Below, piece after piece: positions 8,197 to 16,700 of a stretch of DNA of 40,086 bases; within the stretch, counting starts at the first letter, position 1, and each line of letters begins with the position of its first letter. Made by a program: the position numbers and the translations under genes. Origin of the DNA: a virus; IMG/VR virus record IMGVR_UViG_3300030390_001481, positions 22,992-63,077 of that record; one strand, 5' to 3'. The notes beneath the pieces are model-generated. The model was given only the letters and a program-made list of their open reading frames with translations. It did no database searches and had not been told where the DNA came from.

Positions 8197-9660
8197 ATGT
8201 CAGTACAAGCAACCCCCGGATTTGATTTGCAGCCAAGCGCGCAACAACAAGTCCTTTCAACAAACTACATAACTAACTTTGATTTTTTAAATCAGTATCT
8301 ACCAGATACTTATGAAAAAGAATTTGAGCGTTATGGAAATAGAACGATAGCATCTTTCCTAAGAATGGTAGGTGCAGAAATGCCAACTAACTCAGATATG
8401 ATCAAGTGGGCAGAACAAGGAAGATTACATACAAAATACACTAATGTAACTTCAAATGTTGCTGCGATTAACTCGTTAGCTATATTAACAATTAATGATG
8501 TGTTTAATCCTTTACTTAATGCTGGAACAACTACTGCTGCATTAAGAGTAGGTCAAACTATCATGTTATCAGACAACACACCAGGTTCAACAAACACTAA
8601 CAAAGGTGTTATTGTAACTGGGCCTGGAGGAACTACTGCTGCAAACGTAGTTTTAACTGGTAGTCAAATAGAAGTAGCATACTACGAAGTAACTCAAGCA
8701 ATGGGTGCTGGTGTAGCTTGTACTCTATTTATATATGGATCTGAATTTGCAAAAGGTACTAATGGTATGCAAGGATCTTTAGAAGCAGACGATTTCTTCT
8801 TTCAAAATAAACCAATTATTTTAAAAGACAAGTATTCTGTATCTGGATCTGATATGGCACAAATCGGTTGGGTAGAAGTACAAACTGAAAATGGTGCTAA
8901 TGGTTACCTATGGTATCTAAAATCAGAGCATGAAACAAGATTACGTTTTGAAGATTACATGGAAACAGCAATGATTGAAGCTGTACCTGCGGCAAATACG
9001 TCTCAAGCACAGATTGCGCTTGTAACTGGAACGCCACAGACAAATGATGATCAAGCTGGTTCTGAAGGAATCTTTTATGTAGTAAACCAAAGAGGTAATG
9101 TTTGGGGAGGAGGAAATCCAACTACTTTAGCTGGTTTTGATTCTGTTATCCAAAGATTAGACAAGCAAGGTGCTATTGAAGAAAATGTAATTTTTGTAAA
9201 TAGAAACTTCTCGTTTGATATTGATGATATGTTAGCTGCACAAAATTCTTACGGAATGGGTGGAACTTCATATGGTCTATTTGATAACGATAAGGACATG
9301 GCTTTAAATTTAGGATTTACAGGATTTAGAAGAGGTTACGATTTCTATAAATCAGACTGGAAATACCTAAACGATCCTACAATGAGAGGAGGTTTGGTAG
9401 CTGGTCAAGTTAATGGACTTTTAGTTCCTGCTGGATCAACTTCTGTTTATGACCAAATCTTAGGTAAGAACGCAAAAAGACCATTCTTACATGTTAGATA
9501 CAGAGCTTCAGAAACTGAAGACAGACGTTACAAAACTTGGATTACTGGTTCTGCTGGTGGTGCAAGAACATCTGATCTTGATGCAATGGAAGTTAACTTC
9601 TTATCTGAAAGAGCAGTATGTACTTTAGGTGCAAACAATTTCTTCTTATTTCAGTCATAA
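8197..9660 (+). CDS. Major capsid protein
   Basis: The 487-residue product follows the scaffold gene and is followed by a strong terminator, as is typical of the most highly expressed virion gene. Compared with its neighbours the protein is moderately charged, with few lysine runs. The N-terminal region (NYITNFDFLNQYLPDTYEKE, then RTIASFLRMVGAEMPT and MIKWAEQGRLHTKY) is helical and could include the N-arm and E-loop region. Residues 105-185 form a Thr/Gly/Val-rich beta insertion ending in FIYGSEFAKG. The C-terminal part (FLHVRYRASETEDRRYKTWI, NFLSERAVCTLGANNFFLFQ) looks like an A-domain edge. The HK97 fold is expected for this class but not provable from sequence alone. Length is close to that of crAss-like phage capsid proteins. 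Confidence 0.8.
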   Translation: MSVQATPGFDLQPSAQQQVLSTNYITNFDFLNQYLPDTYEKEFERYGNRTIASFLRMVGAEMPTNSDMIKWAEQGRLHTKYTNVTSNVAAINSLAILTINDVFNPLLNAGTTTAALRVGQTIMLSDNTPGSTNTNKGVIVTGPGGTTAANVVLTGSQIEVAYYEVTQAMGAGVACTLFIYGSEFAKGTNGMQGSLEADDFFFQNKPIILKDKYSVSGSDMAQIGWVEVQTENGANGYLWYLKSEHETRLRFEDYMETAMIEAVPAANTSQAQIALVTGTPQTNDDQAGSEGIFYVVNQRGNVWGGGNPTTLAGFDSVIQRLDKQGAIEENVIFVNRNFSFDIDDMLAAQNSYGMGGTSYGLFDNDKDMALNLGFTGFRRGYDFYKSDWKYLNDPTMRGGLVAGQVNGLLVPAGSTSVYDQILGKNAKRPFLHVRYRASETEDRRYKTWITGSAGGARTSDLDAMEVNFLSERAVCTLGANNFFLFQS

Positions 9661-9680
9661 GTAGTAAGTAGTAAACTTTA

Positions 9681-9715
9681 GAAGGGGAGGAAATAAACCT
9701 CCTCCCCTTTTATTT
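9681..9715 (+). terminator. Intrinsic terminator after the capsid gene
   Basis: AAGGGGAGG at 9682-9690 pairs with CCTCCCCTT at 9701-9709, a G/C-rich stem of 9 bp (10 with an extra A-T pair), followed by a short T run. It lies 20 bases after the capsid stop, so it should insulate the capsid transcript. Confidence 0.85.
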
Positions 9716-9744
9716 AAATTATAATTAAATTAAAATAAAATACA

Positions 9745-10500
9745 ATGAATAAAATACAAAAGTATACGAATAAGTCGTATAGACTATTAAAAGGAATGTC
9801 TCCTTTATCTTACACAATCCCCTCAAGAAACAGTTCAAGATCTCCACTACTATGGTTTGACGAAGACAAAGGTATTAACAGACCTTTGCGTTATGCAAGA
9901 AATCAAAAAAGCCCATTTGAAGATGAGCAAGATGGTAATGCAATATTAGAACCTGTAGTTTTTGAAGATGGTATGTTAACAGTAGACAGGAACAATCAAG
10001 TTTTACAACAATTTTTACATCACCATCCACAAAACGGAATGGTCTTTGAGGAAATAAACAGAGAATATGATGCATCTAAAGAATTAGAAGATGCTCAAGT
10101 AGAGTTAAATGCACAAGTCTTAGCTATGGAATTACCATTAGACAAAATGATTACTGTATGTAGAGTATTCATAGGTAATGCAGTTGACAAAATGACAACT
10201 CCAGAGTTAAAAAGAGATTTATTAATGTACGCAAGAAACAGGCCAGAAGAGTTAATGGATATAATTAATGATCCTATGTTGGAGTTACAGGATACTATTA
10301 TGGGATTCTTTGAAGCTAATCTTTTAAAATTTGCCAAAGGCAGCAAAGAAGTTTGGTATAATATTAAATCTAATAAAAAGAAAATGTTAAACGTACCTCA
10401 CAATACTGATCCTTACTATATTATAGGAACTTACTTGCAGTCAGATGATGGTATAGAAATGTTTAAACTACTAAAGAACACCTTGAAAAAAGAAAAATAG
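9745..10500 (+). CDS. Probable head-associated protein, 251 aa
   Basis: Function not known. The product begins with a basic segment (MNKIQKYTNKSYRLLKGMSP), continues with PLLWFDEDKGINRPLRYARN and SPFEDEQDGNAILEPVVFED, then a QFLHHHPQNG motif. It ends in a helical half with RDLLMYARNRPEELMDII and a lysine-rich tail. There is no signal peptide or membrane segment. Placement directly after the capsid gene and before the connector genes suggests a capsid-decoration, vertex or assembly protein. It has no promoter box of its own and lies just past the capsid terminator, so it may depend on read-through or on an unrecognised promoter in the A/T-rich spacer. Confidence 0.55.
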   Translation: MNKIQKYTNKSYRLLKGMSPLSYTIPSRNSSRSPLLWFDEDKGINRPLRYARNQKSPFEDEQDGNAILEPVVFEDGMLTVDRNNQVLQQFLHHHPQNGMVFEEINREYDASKELEDAQVELNAQVLAMELPLDKMITVCRVFIGNAVDKMTTPELKRDLLMYARNRPEELMDIINDPMLELQDTIMGFFEANLLKFAKGSKEVWYNIKSNKKKMLNVPHNTDPYYIIGTYLQSDDGIEMFKLLKNTLKKEK

Positions 10501-10514
10501 ATTAACTATCTTTG
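10483..10514 (+). promoter_or_regulatory. Bacteroidota promoter, TTG-N21-TATCTTTG
   Basis: A -33-like TTG at 10483-10485 and a perfect -7 box TATCTTTG at 10507-10514 are separated by 21 bases, within the usual range. The box overlaps the spacer after the 251-residue gene and lies 33 bases before the ATG at 10548. It is the only box here with a recognisable -33 element. Confidence 0.6.
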
Positions 10515-10547
10515 TTCTTTATTAACCCATTAAAACCTTTTTATAAA

Positions 10548-10829
10548 ATGGAAAAATTTCTTTTAATCACAAATGCGCCTAAGTCAAGTCAGTTGATTAG
10601 CCTTAGTCGTTTAAAAACAGTAACAACAGCAGCAGGTGGTGCTGGAACTACTGTTGCATTAACATATTCAGACGCAACAGTTACTACGGTAACAACAATT
10701 GCTCAAACGGATTTTAACGTATATGACGCTATTATAGATGCGATGGAACAAGCATTAGCAACAAGCTGGCAAAAATCTCAGTTTCCAGTTGCATTGCCTT
10801 TAGCTCCAACAGGAATAGCAAACGCTTAA
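10548..10829 (+). CDS. Small virion protein, 93 aa
   Basis: I chose the ATG at 10548 (MEKFLLITNAPKSSQLISLS). A longer reading from a TTG at 10512 would begin inside the promoter -7 box and is unlikely. The product is rich in Thr, Ala and Val (TVTTAAGGAGTTVALTYSDA) with a helical second half (VYDAIIDAMEQALATSW). It resembles a small beta-rich decoration or connector protein but belongs to no family I recognise. It sits 4 bases upstream of the next gene and is likely co-transcribed with it from the promoter at 10483-10514. Confidence 0.6.
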   Translation: MEKFLLITNAPKSSQLISLSRLKTVTTAAGGAGTTVALTYSDATVTTVTTIAQTDFNVYDAIIDAMEQALATSWQKSQFPVALPLAPTGIANA

Positions 10830-10833
10830 GCTT

Positions 10834-11790
10834 ATGAGTGCTAAATATTTAGACATACCAATAAATACTATTGTAGAAACAGGGGTCGTTTCTCAAATAA
10901 TACCAGCAAGCGCTTCACTACCTATTGTAGCAGGAAATAATGCAGCTGCAGCTGTCTCAGGACAATTAAACGATGCTACGGCAGCTTTTACTACTGATGG
11001 AGTTCTTCCGGGCAATATATTATATAACGTTACTGATGGTACTCAAGTAACTATTACAGGAGTTACACAGCAACGATTATCTTTCACAGGAAATGTATTT
11101 CCAGGCGGAGGAGAATTATATGGTGTTCGTGTATTAAAACAGTTGGATGCTACAGGTACACTATTTGTAACTCGTGGAGTTGCAGTTGGAGATATTGTTA
11201 AGAATACAACTGCTGGAACAGCGACTACTGTAGCTTCTGTAATTAGCGACTCAAAATTAACATTAGTGCTTGATATATTTAACAGCGCAACTTTGTTTGA
11301 TGATAATTTTACTATTGAAGTTCCTGCTAATGTAGTTTATCAATTTGGTCAAAACTTTTTGACTACTATTTCTGTAGGTGATGTGTATGAAAATACAACT
11401 CAAAACTTTAGCGAAATAGTTACTTCAATTATTAGTAACACCAGATTTCAATGTGGCCCTTCAGTTGGAGCTATCGGAGACGCTTATAATGTTTTTGATT
11501 CAACAATAGCTTCAAGTTATTTAATTTTAATGGATCAAATAGTTTTAGTTGATAGAGTTGATTCAGAACGAACTAAAATTATTTTAAACACTAATGTTAC
11601 TCCTACGTTAACAATAGACCATTCAGACCAAGGAACAGGACGTGCGGTAGCTATAGCAATTCAAAATACTATGAAGAGAGGATTTATAGGTGTAAACCTA
11701 CCTGAACCTCCAGGGCCATCAGCTGCAAGAGTGCAGATGCCTATTTTTGAAGGTTCTGTTGTTACAGTAGAAAGCGTAACACTATCGTAA
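10834..11790 (+). CDS. Virion protein with three tandem beta domains
   Basis: In the 318-residue product, residues 46-100, 106-163 and 168-221 are three divergent copies of one pattern: a hydrophobic entry, V-x-x-G-(D/N)-x-(L/V)-x-N-x-T, then V-T-S-V-I-S-x-(T/S)-x-L, a variable loop and a closing strand such as LYGVRV, FTIEV or AYNVF. The conserved cores are VLPGNILYNVT, VAVGDIVKNTT and ISVGDVYENTT. Flanking N- and C-terminal parts are different, with an Ala/Thr-rich start and a C-terminal region containing SDQGTGRAVAIAIQNT. The same domain recurs in three downstream tail proteins. A head decoration or neck role is likely from position. A terminator follows. Confidence 0.65.
   Translation: MSAKYLDIPINTIVETGVVSQIIPASASLPIVAGNNAAAAVSGQLNDATAAFTTDGVLPGNILYNVTDGTQVTITGVTQQRLSFTGNVFPGGGELYGVRVLKQLDATGTLFVTRGVAVGDIVKNTTAGTATTVASVISDSKLTLVLDIFNSATLFDDNFTIEVPANVVYQFGQNFLTTISVGDVYENTTQNFSEIVTSIISNTRFQCGPSVGAIGDAYNVFDSTIASSYLILMDQIVLVDRVDSERTKIILNTNVTPTLTIDHSDQGTGRAVAIAIQNTMKRGFIGVNLPEPPGPSAARVQMPIFEGSVVTVESVTLS
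10969..11496 (+). repeat. Three tandem copies of a small beta domain (protein-level repeat)
   Basis: Copies at 10969-11133, 11149-11322 and 11335-11496 encode 54-58 residues each. They share the Gly-Asp/Asn turn, the N-x-T step and the V-x-S-V-x-S-x-x-x-L strand but differ strongly at the DNA level, so the duplication is old. Further single copies occur in the genes at 11877, 13754 and 19071. Confidence 0.6.
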
Positions 11791-11810
11791 GCTAATATTA
11801 CAATTTTAAG

Positions 11811-11843
11811 AGAGGCTACAAAAAAAGTAGCCTCTTTTTTTTT
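11811..11843 (+). terminator. Intrinsic terminator, perfect 9-bp stem
   Basis: AGAGGCTAC at 11811-11819 and GTAGCCTCT at 11827-11835 form a perfect stem around a 7-A loop, followed by eight T residues. It ends the transcript of the triple-beta-domain gene, and the next promoter box begins only three bases later. Confidence 0.9.
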
Positions 11844-11845
11844 GT

Positions 11846-11853
11846 TATATTTG
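11846..11853 (+). promoter_or_regulatory. Bacteroidota -7 box TATATTTG
   Basis: A perfect TAnnTTTG match immediately downstream of the terminator T run and 24 bases before the ATG at 11877. No -33 TTG at normal spacing; that position is occupied by the terminator loop and stem. It would drive the connector and nozzle genes. Confidence 0.55.
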
Positions 11854-11876
11854 TAAATAATTAAAAAGTATTTTCT

Positions 11877-12830
11877 ATGGCAATGATTAATGATGTTAGG
11901 AATACGGTATTAGCGATTATTAACAAGAATAATTACGGCTATTTATCTCCGCAAGATTTTAATCTGTACGCTCAACAAGCACAGATGGATCTTTTTGAAG
12001 ATTATTTTTATCAATACAATCAATGGATTAACAGAGAAAATGTTAGACAATCCGGAACCGGGTATGCTGATATTGTTAAAAGTTTAGAAGAAGTAATAGA
12101 TTTTTTTTCAGTAGAAGTTTTTTTAACAGGAGGTACTGCTAACACATGGACATTACCTGCTGATTATTATTTGGTAAATAAACTTTTTTATTACCCAAAA
12201 ATATTAACATTAGGAACAACAACAGCAGCAGGTGTAAATCAATTAATAGATTTAAACGCCAGTCCTATTTTTTCAAATGGATCTGTAACACCAACATATC
12301 CTGTAGCTGGAAGTATAGTGGTTAATACCTCTACGTTGTCTCAATCTTTTGTGACTACTGTTGCTAATGCTACAACTTTAAATTTAACGTCAGATATATT
12401 TACAACCTTAGGGGACACATATAGTATTTACAGCGCTAATAATATAACTGAAGTAGAAAGAGTTAGTCAAAAGAAAATATTTTATTTAACAAGTTCTACA
12501 TTAACATCTCCTACAAAACAATTTCCAGCTTATGTATTAGGAGGCAATACAGTAAGCGTTTATCCTACGTCTATACAGGCGTCAGGAGATATAAAAGCTC
12601 AATACATAAGATACCCTAAACCTCCTTCTTGGACTTATGTATCTTTATCATTAGGTGAGCCAACGTTTTATCAGTCATCATCAACGTTTCAAGACTTTGA
12701 ATTACCTTTGTCAGATGAGCCAGGGTTAATAGCAAAAATATGTCAGTATGTAGGTATAGAAATTAGAGAAAAAGATGTCTATAATTTTGGACAAACAGAA
12801 GAAGTAAGTAACAACCAAATACAAACATAA
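11877..12830 (+). CDS. Tail ring / head-tail adaptor protein 1
   Basis: The 317-residue product has an N-terminal helical part (residues 1-75: VRNTVLAIINKNNYGYLSPQ, then YAQQAQMDLFEDYFYQYN). A beta-rich middle follows, and the C-terminus contains SGDIKAQYIRYPKPPSW and FELPLSDEPGLIAKICQYVG. The helical start plus the RYPKxPxW strand region resembles the adaptor/ring proteins that join portal to nozzle in podoviruses (T7 gp11 role, crAss-like ring proteins). Residues 130-185 are an inserted copy of the beta domain (AGSIVVNTSTL, FVTTVANATTLNL, GDTYSIY). It ends one base before the next gene starts. Domain insertion aside, the assignment is by pattern and position. Confidence 0.65.
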   Translation: MAMINDVRNTVLAIINKNNYGYLSPQDFNLYAQQAQMDLFEDYFYQYNQWINRENVRQSGTGYADIVKSLEEVIDFFSVEVFLTGGTANTWTLPADYYLVNKLFYYPKILTLGTTTAAGVNQLIDLNASPIFSNGSVTPTYPVAGSIVVNTSTLSQSFVTTVANATTLNLTSDIFTTLGDTYSIYSANNITEVERVSQKKIFYLTSSTLTSPTKQFPAYVLGGNTVSVYPTSIQASGDIKAQYIRYPKPPSWTYVSLSLGEPTFYQSSSTFQDFELPLSDEPGLIAKICQYVGIEIREKDVYNFGQTEEVSNNQIQT

Positions 12831-12831
12831 C

Positions 12832-13752
12832 ATGGCGTATATTACTGATTATTTATATTACGAAAACAATGGCGCAAGCCCAAATGATGAAAACTGGGGT
12901 TCATATCAGTATGTTTCTTTAGAAGACATTGTATCTAATTTTATGTTAATGTATCAAGGTAATAATGAGATACTTAACAACATAGAAAGGTATCAAGTTA
13001 TATTTCATGCAAAGAGAGGTATACAGGAATTAAATTATGACGCCATGAAGGTTATAAAAATTCTTCAGTTGACCGTAGATTCTCAAATAAGATTTGTATT
13101 ACCTCAAGATTATGTTAATTATGTAAGAATTTCTTTATTTGAAAATAACACTTTATTTCCATTGGTAGAAAATATTCAGACTATGTGGAGTGGAGCTTAT
13201 TTGCAAGACAATCAAGCAAATATATTGTTTGATATAGCAGGTAATGTTTTAAAACCTGAAAATTCAAAAGTAGATTTAGCAAGAATAGCAGGTGGTATGC
13301 AAACATTGTATTTAGGGCCAGGGCCATATAATAATACAATGGGATATTGTTGTGATGGAGATTGGTATTTTCAATACGGTATAGGCGCACAATTTGGCTT
13401 AAACACAGAAACAGCAAATGTTAATCCAACATTTACTATAAACAGAGAAACAGGAGTAATATATTTTAGTTCTGGAATGTCAGGAAAATCAGTTGTATTA
13501 GAATATGTATCTGATGGTATGGAAAATGGAGACGATTCAAAAATAAGCGTAAATAAAATGTTTGAAGAATTTATATATGCTTATATTAGATTTTCATTAT
13601 TAAACAGTAAGTTTGGAGTGCAAGAATATATAGTTAGTAGAGCCAGAAAAGATAAATCTTCTTTATTAAGAAATGCTAAAATAAGATTAAGTAACATTCA
13701 TCCAAGTAGGCTTTTAATGAACTTAAGAGGCCAAGACAAATGGATAAAGTAA
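12832..13752 (+). CDS. Tail ring / head-tail adaptor protein 2
   Basis: The 306-residue product contains IFHAKRGIQELNYDAMKVIK, LTVDSQIRFVLPQDYVNYVR and a C-terminal segment KMFEEFIYAYIRFSLLN with a basic end (SRARKDKSSLLRNAKIRLSN). The arrangement 'helical, then LPxDYVNYVRIS strand pair, then helical' is typical of the second ring/adaptor component in Bacteroidota podoviruses, including crAss-like phages. It is placed between ring protein 1 and the nozzle, and only one base separates it from the nozzle gene, consistent with co-assembly of the neck. No insertion domain was found in it. Confidence 0.65.
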   Translation: MAYITDYLYYENNGASPNDENWGSYQYVSLEDIVSNFMLMYQGNNEILNNIERYQVIFHAKRGIQELNYDAMKVIKILQLTVDSQIRFVLPQDYVNYVRISLFENNTLFPLVENIQTMWSGAYLQDNQANILFDIAGNVLKPENSKVDLARIAGGMQTLYLGPGPYNNTMGYCCDGDWYFQYGIGAQFGLNTETANVNPTFTINRETGVIYFSSGMSGKSVVLEYVSDGMENGDDSKISVNKMFEEFIYAYIRFSLLNSKFGVQEYIVSRARKDKSSLLRNAKIRLSNIHPSRLLMNLRGQDKWIK

Positions 13753-13753
13753 T

Positions 13754-16700
13754 ATGGCAGATATTAACACAAATTTTATAGCGGGTAAAATGAATAAAAG
13801 CGTTGATGAACGCTTAATGCCTCCCGGAGAATATGTAGACGCTTTAAATGTAAGACTTGGATCAACTGAAACTACAGAGATAGGAGCTGTAGAAAACTCA
13901 AAAGGAAACACCCAAATTACAAATATTCTTTACAAAAATGAAAGAATGGTTAACGCTATTTGCATAGGTGCATATGCAGATGGTATAAATCAAAATATGT
14001 ATTGGTTTCTTCATGATCCACTAAACGGAAACTCACTGTCAGGAAAAGTAGATATGATTCTTTCTTATAATGCGTCTACAAATGCTACTAAATATATAGT
14101 TATATCTGAAAATGTTTTAAATTTTAATTCTTTATATTTAATTACAGGAGTAAATTTAATAGGAGATTTGTTATTTTTTACAGACAATTTTAACCCTCCA
14201 AGATCAGTTAATATAAACAGAGACTATGGCTATCCAACAACTACAGATGGTTTTGTAGAAGAAGATATAAGTTTAATAGTAAAACCGCCAGGATTTGGTC
14301 AATACACAAATAATTTAGTTTTACCTCCTCAAACAGAATTTATATTACCAGCTCCTAAATTAGCTTTATTTCAAACACCTTCTCAAGAAGAGAATTATAT
14401 AAAAGATAAATTTTTATGTTTTGCTTATCGTTTTAAATATTTAGATGGTCAATATAGTGCTACTTCTTTGTATACAACTCCCGCTTTTGAACCAAGTGAA
14501 TTTTCATTAGATTATGATACTTTAACTAATGCTGGGATGGAAAATAAATTTAATACTATTGAAATAACATTTAGCACAGGCCCAAAAAACGTAATAGGTA
14601 TAGATCTTCTATATAAAGAGTCAGGAAAGAGTACAATATTTTTAATAGAAAAATATAATAAATCAGAAGAAGGTTGGGCAGATGATTCTTTTAGAAGTAT
14701 TAATTTTGGAAAAAGAAAAGTATATACTTTACTTGGAGAAGATGAATTACTAAGAACATTTGATAATGTACCCTTAGTTGCTCAAGCACAAACAGTAATG
14801 GGTAACAGGGTTATGTTTGGTAATTATATAGATGGACGTGATATGGTAGACGCAGACGGACTACCTGTAGCAGTTGATTACACTGTTGGAGTGCAAACAT
14901 TTAACGATGAATATGTTGTGTTAAAAAACCCTACAAGAATTGCTGGCTCACAAAATTGGAATATTAGTGCAACCCAGTTTCAATCTACCTTAGGCTTTAA
15001 TACGTTTTATGCAAACGAAACACAATTAGGAGGTAATGTTTATAACACATCTGACACTATAATTATAGGAACGTCATTTAGTTGGGAAATACAAATAAGA
15101 ACAACTGGAACCGAATCTATAACTCAGAATGTACCTAACTTTCCAACAGCAGGTCAATATAGTTCTTCAACAGCTTTTGAGCCTATTTTTATAAATTTTG
15201 AATTTACAACACAAAACAGTTATAATTCTATAAACACAATGTTAAATAGCTCAGAGTTTTCTGACGCAGTAGGTGTTACAAATTTTCAGCCAATAACAAA
15301 TTCTAACAATGGGAACACTTTAACAGATAGATTTAATTCAGTTATTATACCTCCAGGCCCTAATAATCAAGGTAAAACCTCAAATGGTGCAACGTTTATT
15401 CAAACAGAACACAGTTTAACAGGTATAACTTCGTCAACAATAAGTGAAGGATGGGGGTTAGTAGTAACTGGCGATACATTTGAATTAAAAGTACCGGCAG
15501 TAGAGTATACATTTACAGATCTTACTACAAATTTAGTAAGTAGATATTATGAATACTTTCAAACTGTAAGCAACGGTATAACTGGAACTTTAGATACATT
15601 ACCAAATCGATTAAGTTTACATAGTAACAGAGACTATAGTGTTGGAATAATATATATGGATGAGTATGGAAGATCTTCTACAGTTTTAACTAATACAGAC
15701 GACACAGTTCATATACCTACAAGCGGAGCTGGATTTGTAAACAGATTACAAGTTTCTATAAGTAATCCTCCTCCAGTATGGGCTACAAGATATAAGTTTG
15801 CTATAAAGCCTTCAGCTACAACATATGACACTATATATATTACAACTTACACAAGAGATTTTTTTGATCCCGCTTTATTTTGGTTTAGGTTAATAGGACA
15901 AGATCAGGCATTGGTTTCCGCTGGAGACACCTTGATCGTAAAGATGGAAAACTTTTTTGTTTTTCCAAGTTTAGTAACTCTTGAAGTATTAGAGGTGGAG
16001 GTTAAGGGCAGGGGAGAGATTGATGGTGTACTTAATAATTTAGGTAATAGTTTGCCAGGATTATATTTTTCTGCAAAACCATCTGGATTTAATCCATCAA
16101 ATAATACTGAAATATACGCTTATAACACAGTTTCAGTAAAACAAAATAAAGCTAATTGTGGGACAAACCCAGAGGCAGACCAACAAGCAGTATACCCGGT
16201 TCATTCTAATGCAACGGGCAGTGGAACTCAAATAAACTACCAAATAAAACAAGGCTCTGTAATACAGTTTGACATGAAAATTACAAGAAGTCCTTACAAT
16301 GGAGGTTTAAACCCAGGAGATCCAGATGATAATAAATCAGTAGATTGGGCGTGGAAACAAGAATATATATCTAACAGTTTGTATAATAATTTTTACGATT
16401 GGTTTGTAGGAGATCAAATTGCAAGTTTTATACAAGGAACGAAAGATGCAGGACAACTACAACTGACAGGTCATTTTGAACCTACTATAGCAAATTTTCT
16501 TCAAGATTGTAACATTCCTGGAGGTTGTAATAATTATTCTGTTCAGTTTTTAGAAGATTCCGCAGGTCTTCTTTCTTTAGTTTTAAGTTCAGGAGTAAAA
16601 AGAGGAGGCCCTGGTTTTGATAAGCGTCCTGCAAGAGCAAGTGTAGAAATAACTGTAATTATTAATGGTGCAGTTTTAGTATTAGAAACAGATCCAGCTC

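Noticed and set aside
10512-10547. TTG start that would extend the 93-residue protein by 12 residues
   Set aside because: It lies inside the -7 promoter box, so the codon would be upstream of the likely transcript start; the ATG at 10548 with a normal leader is preferred.
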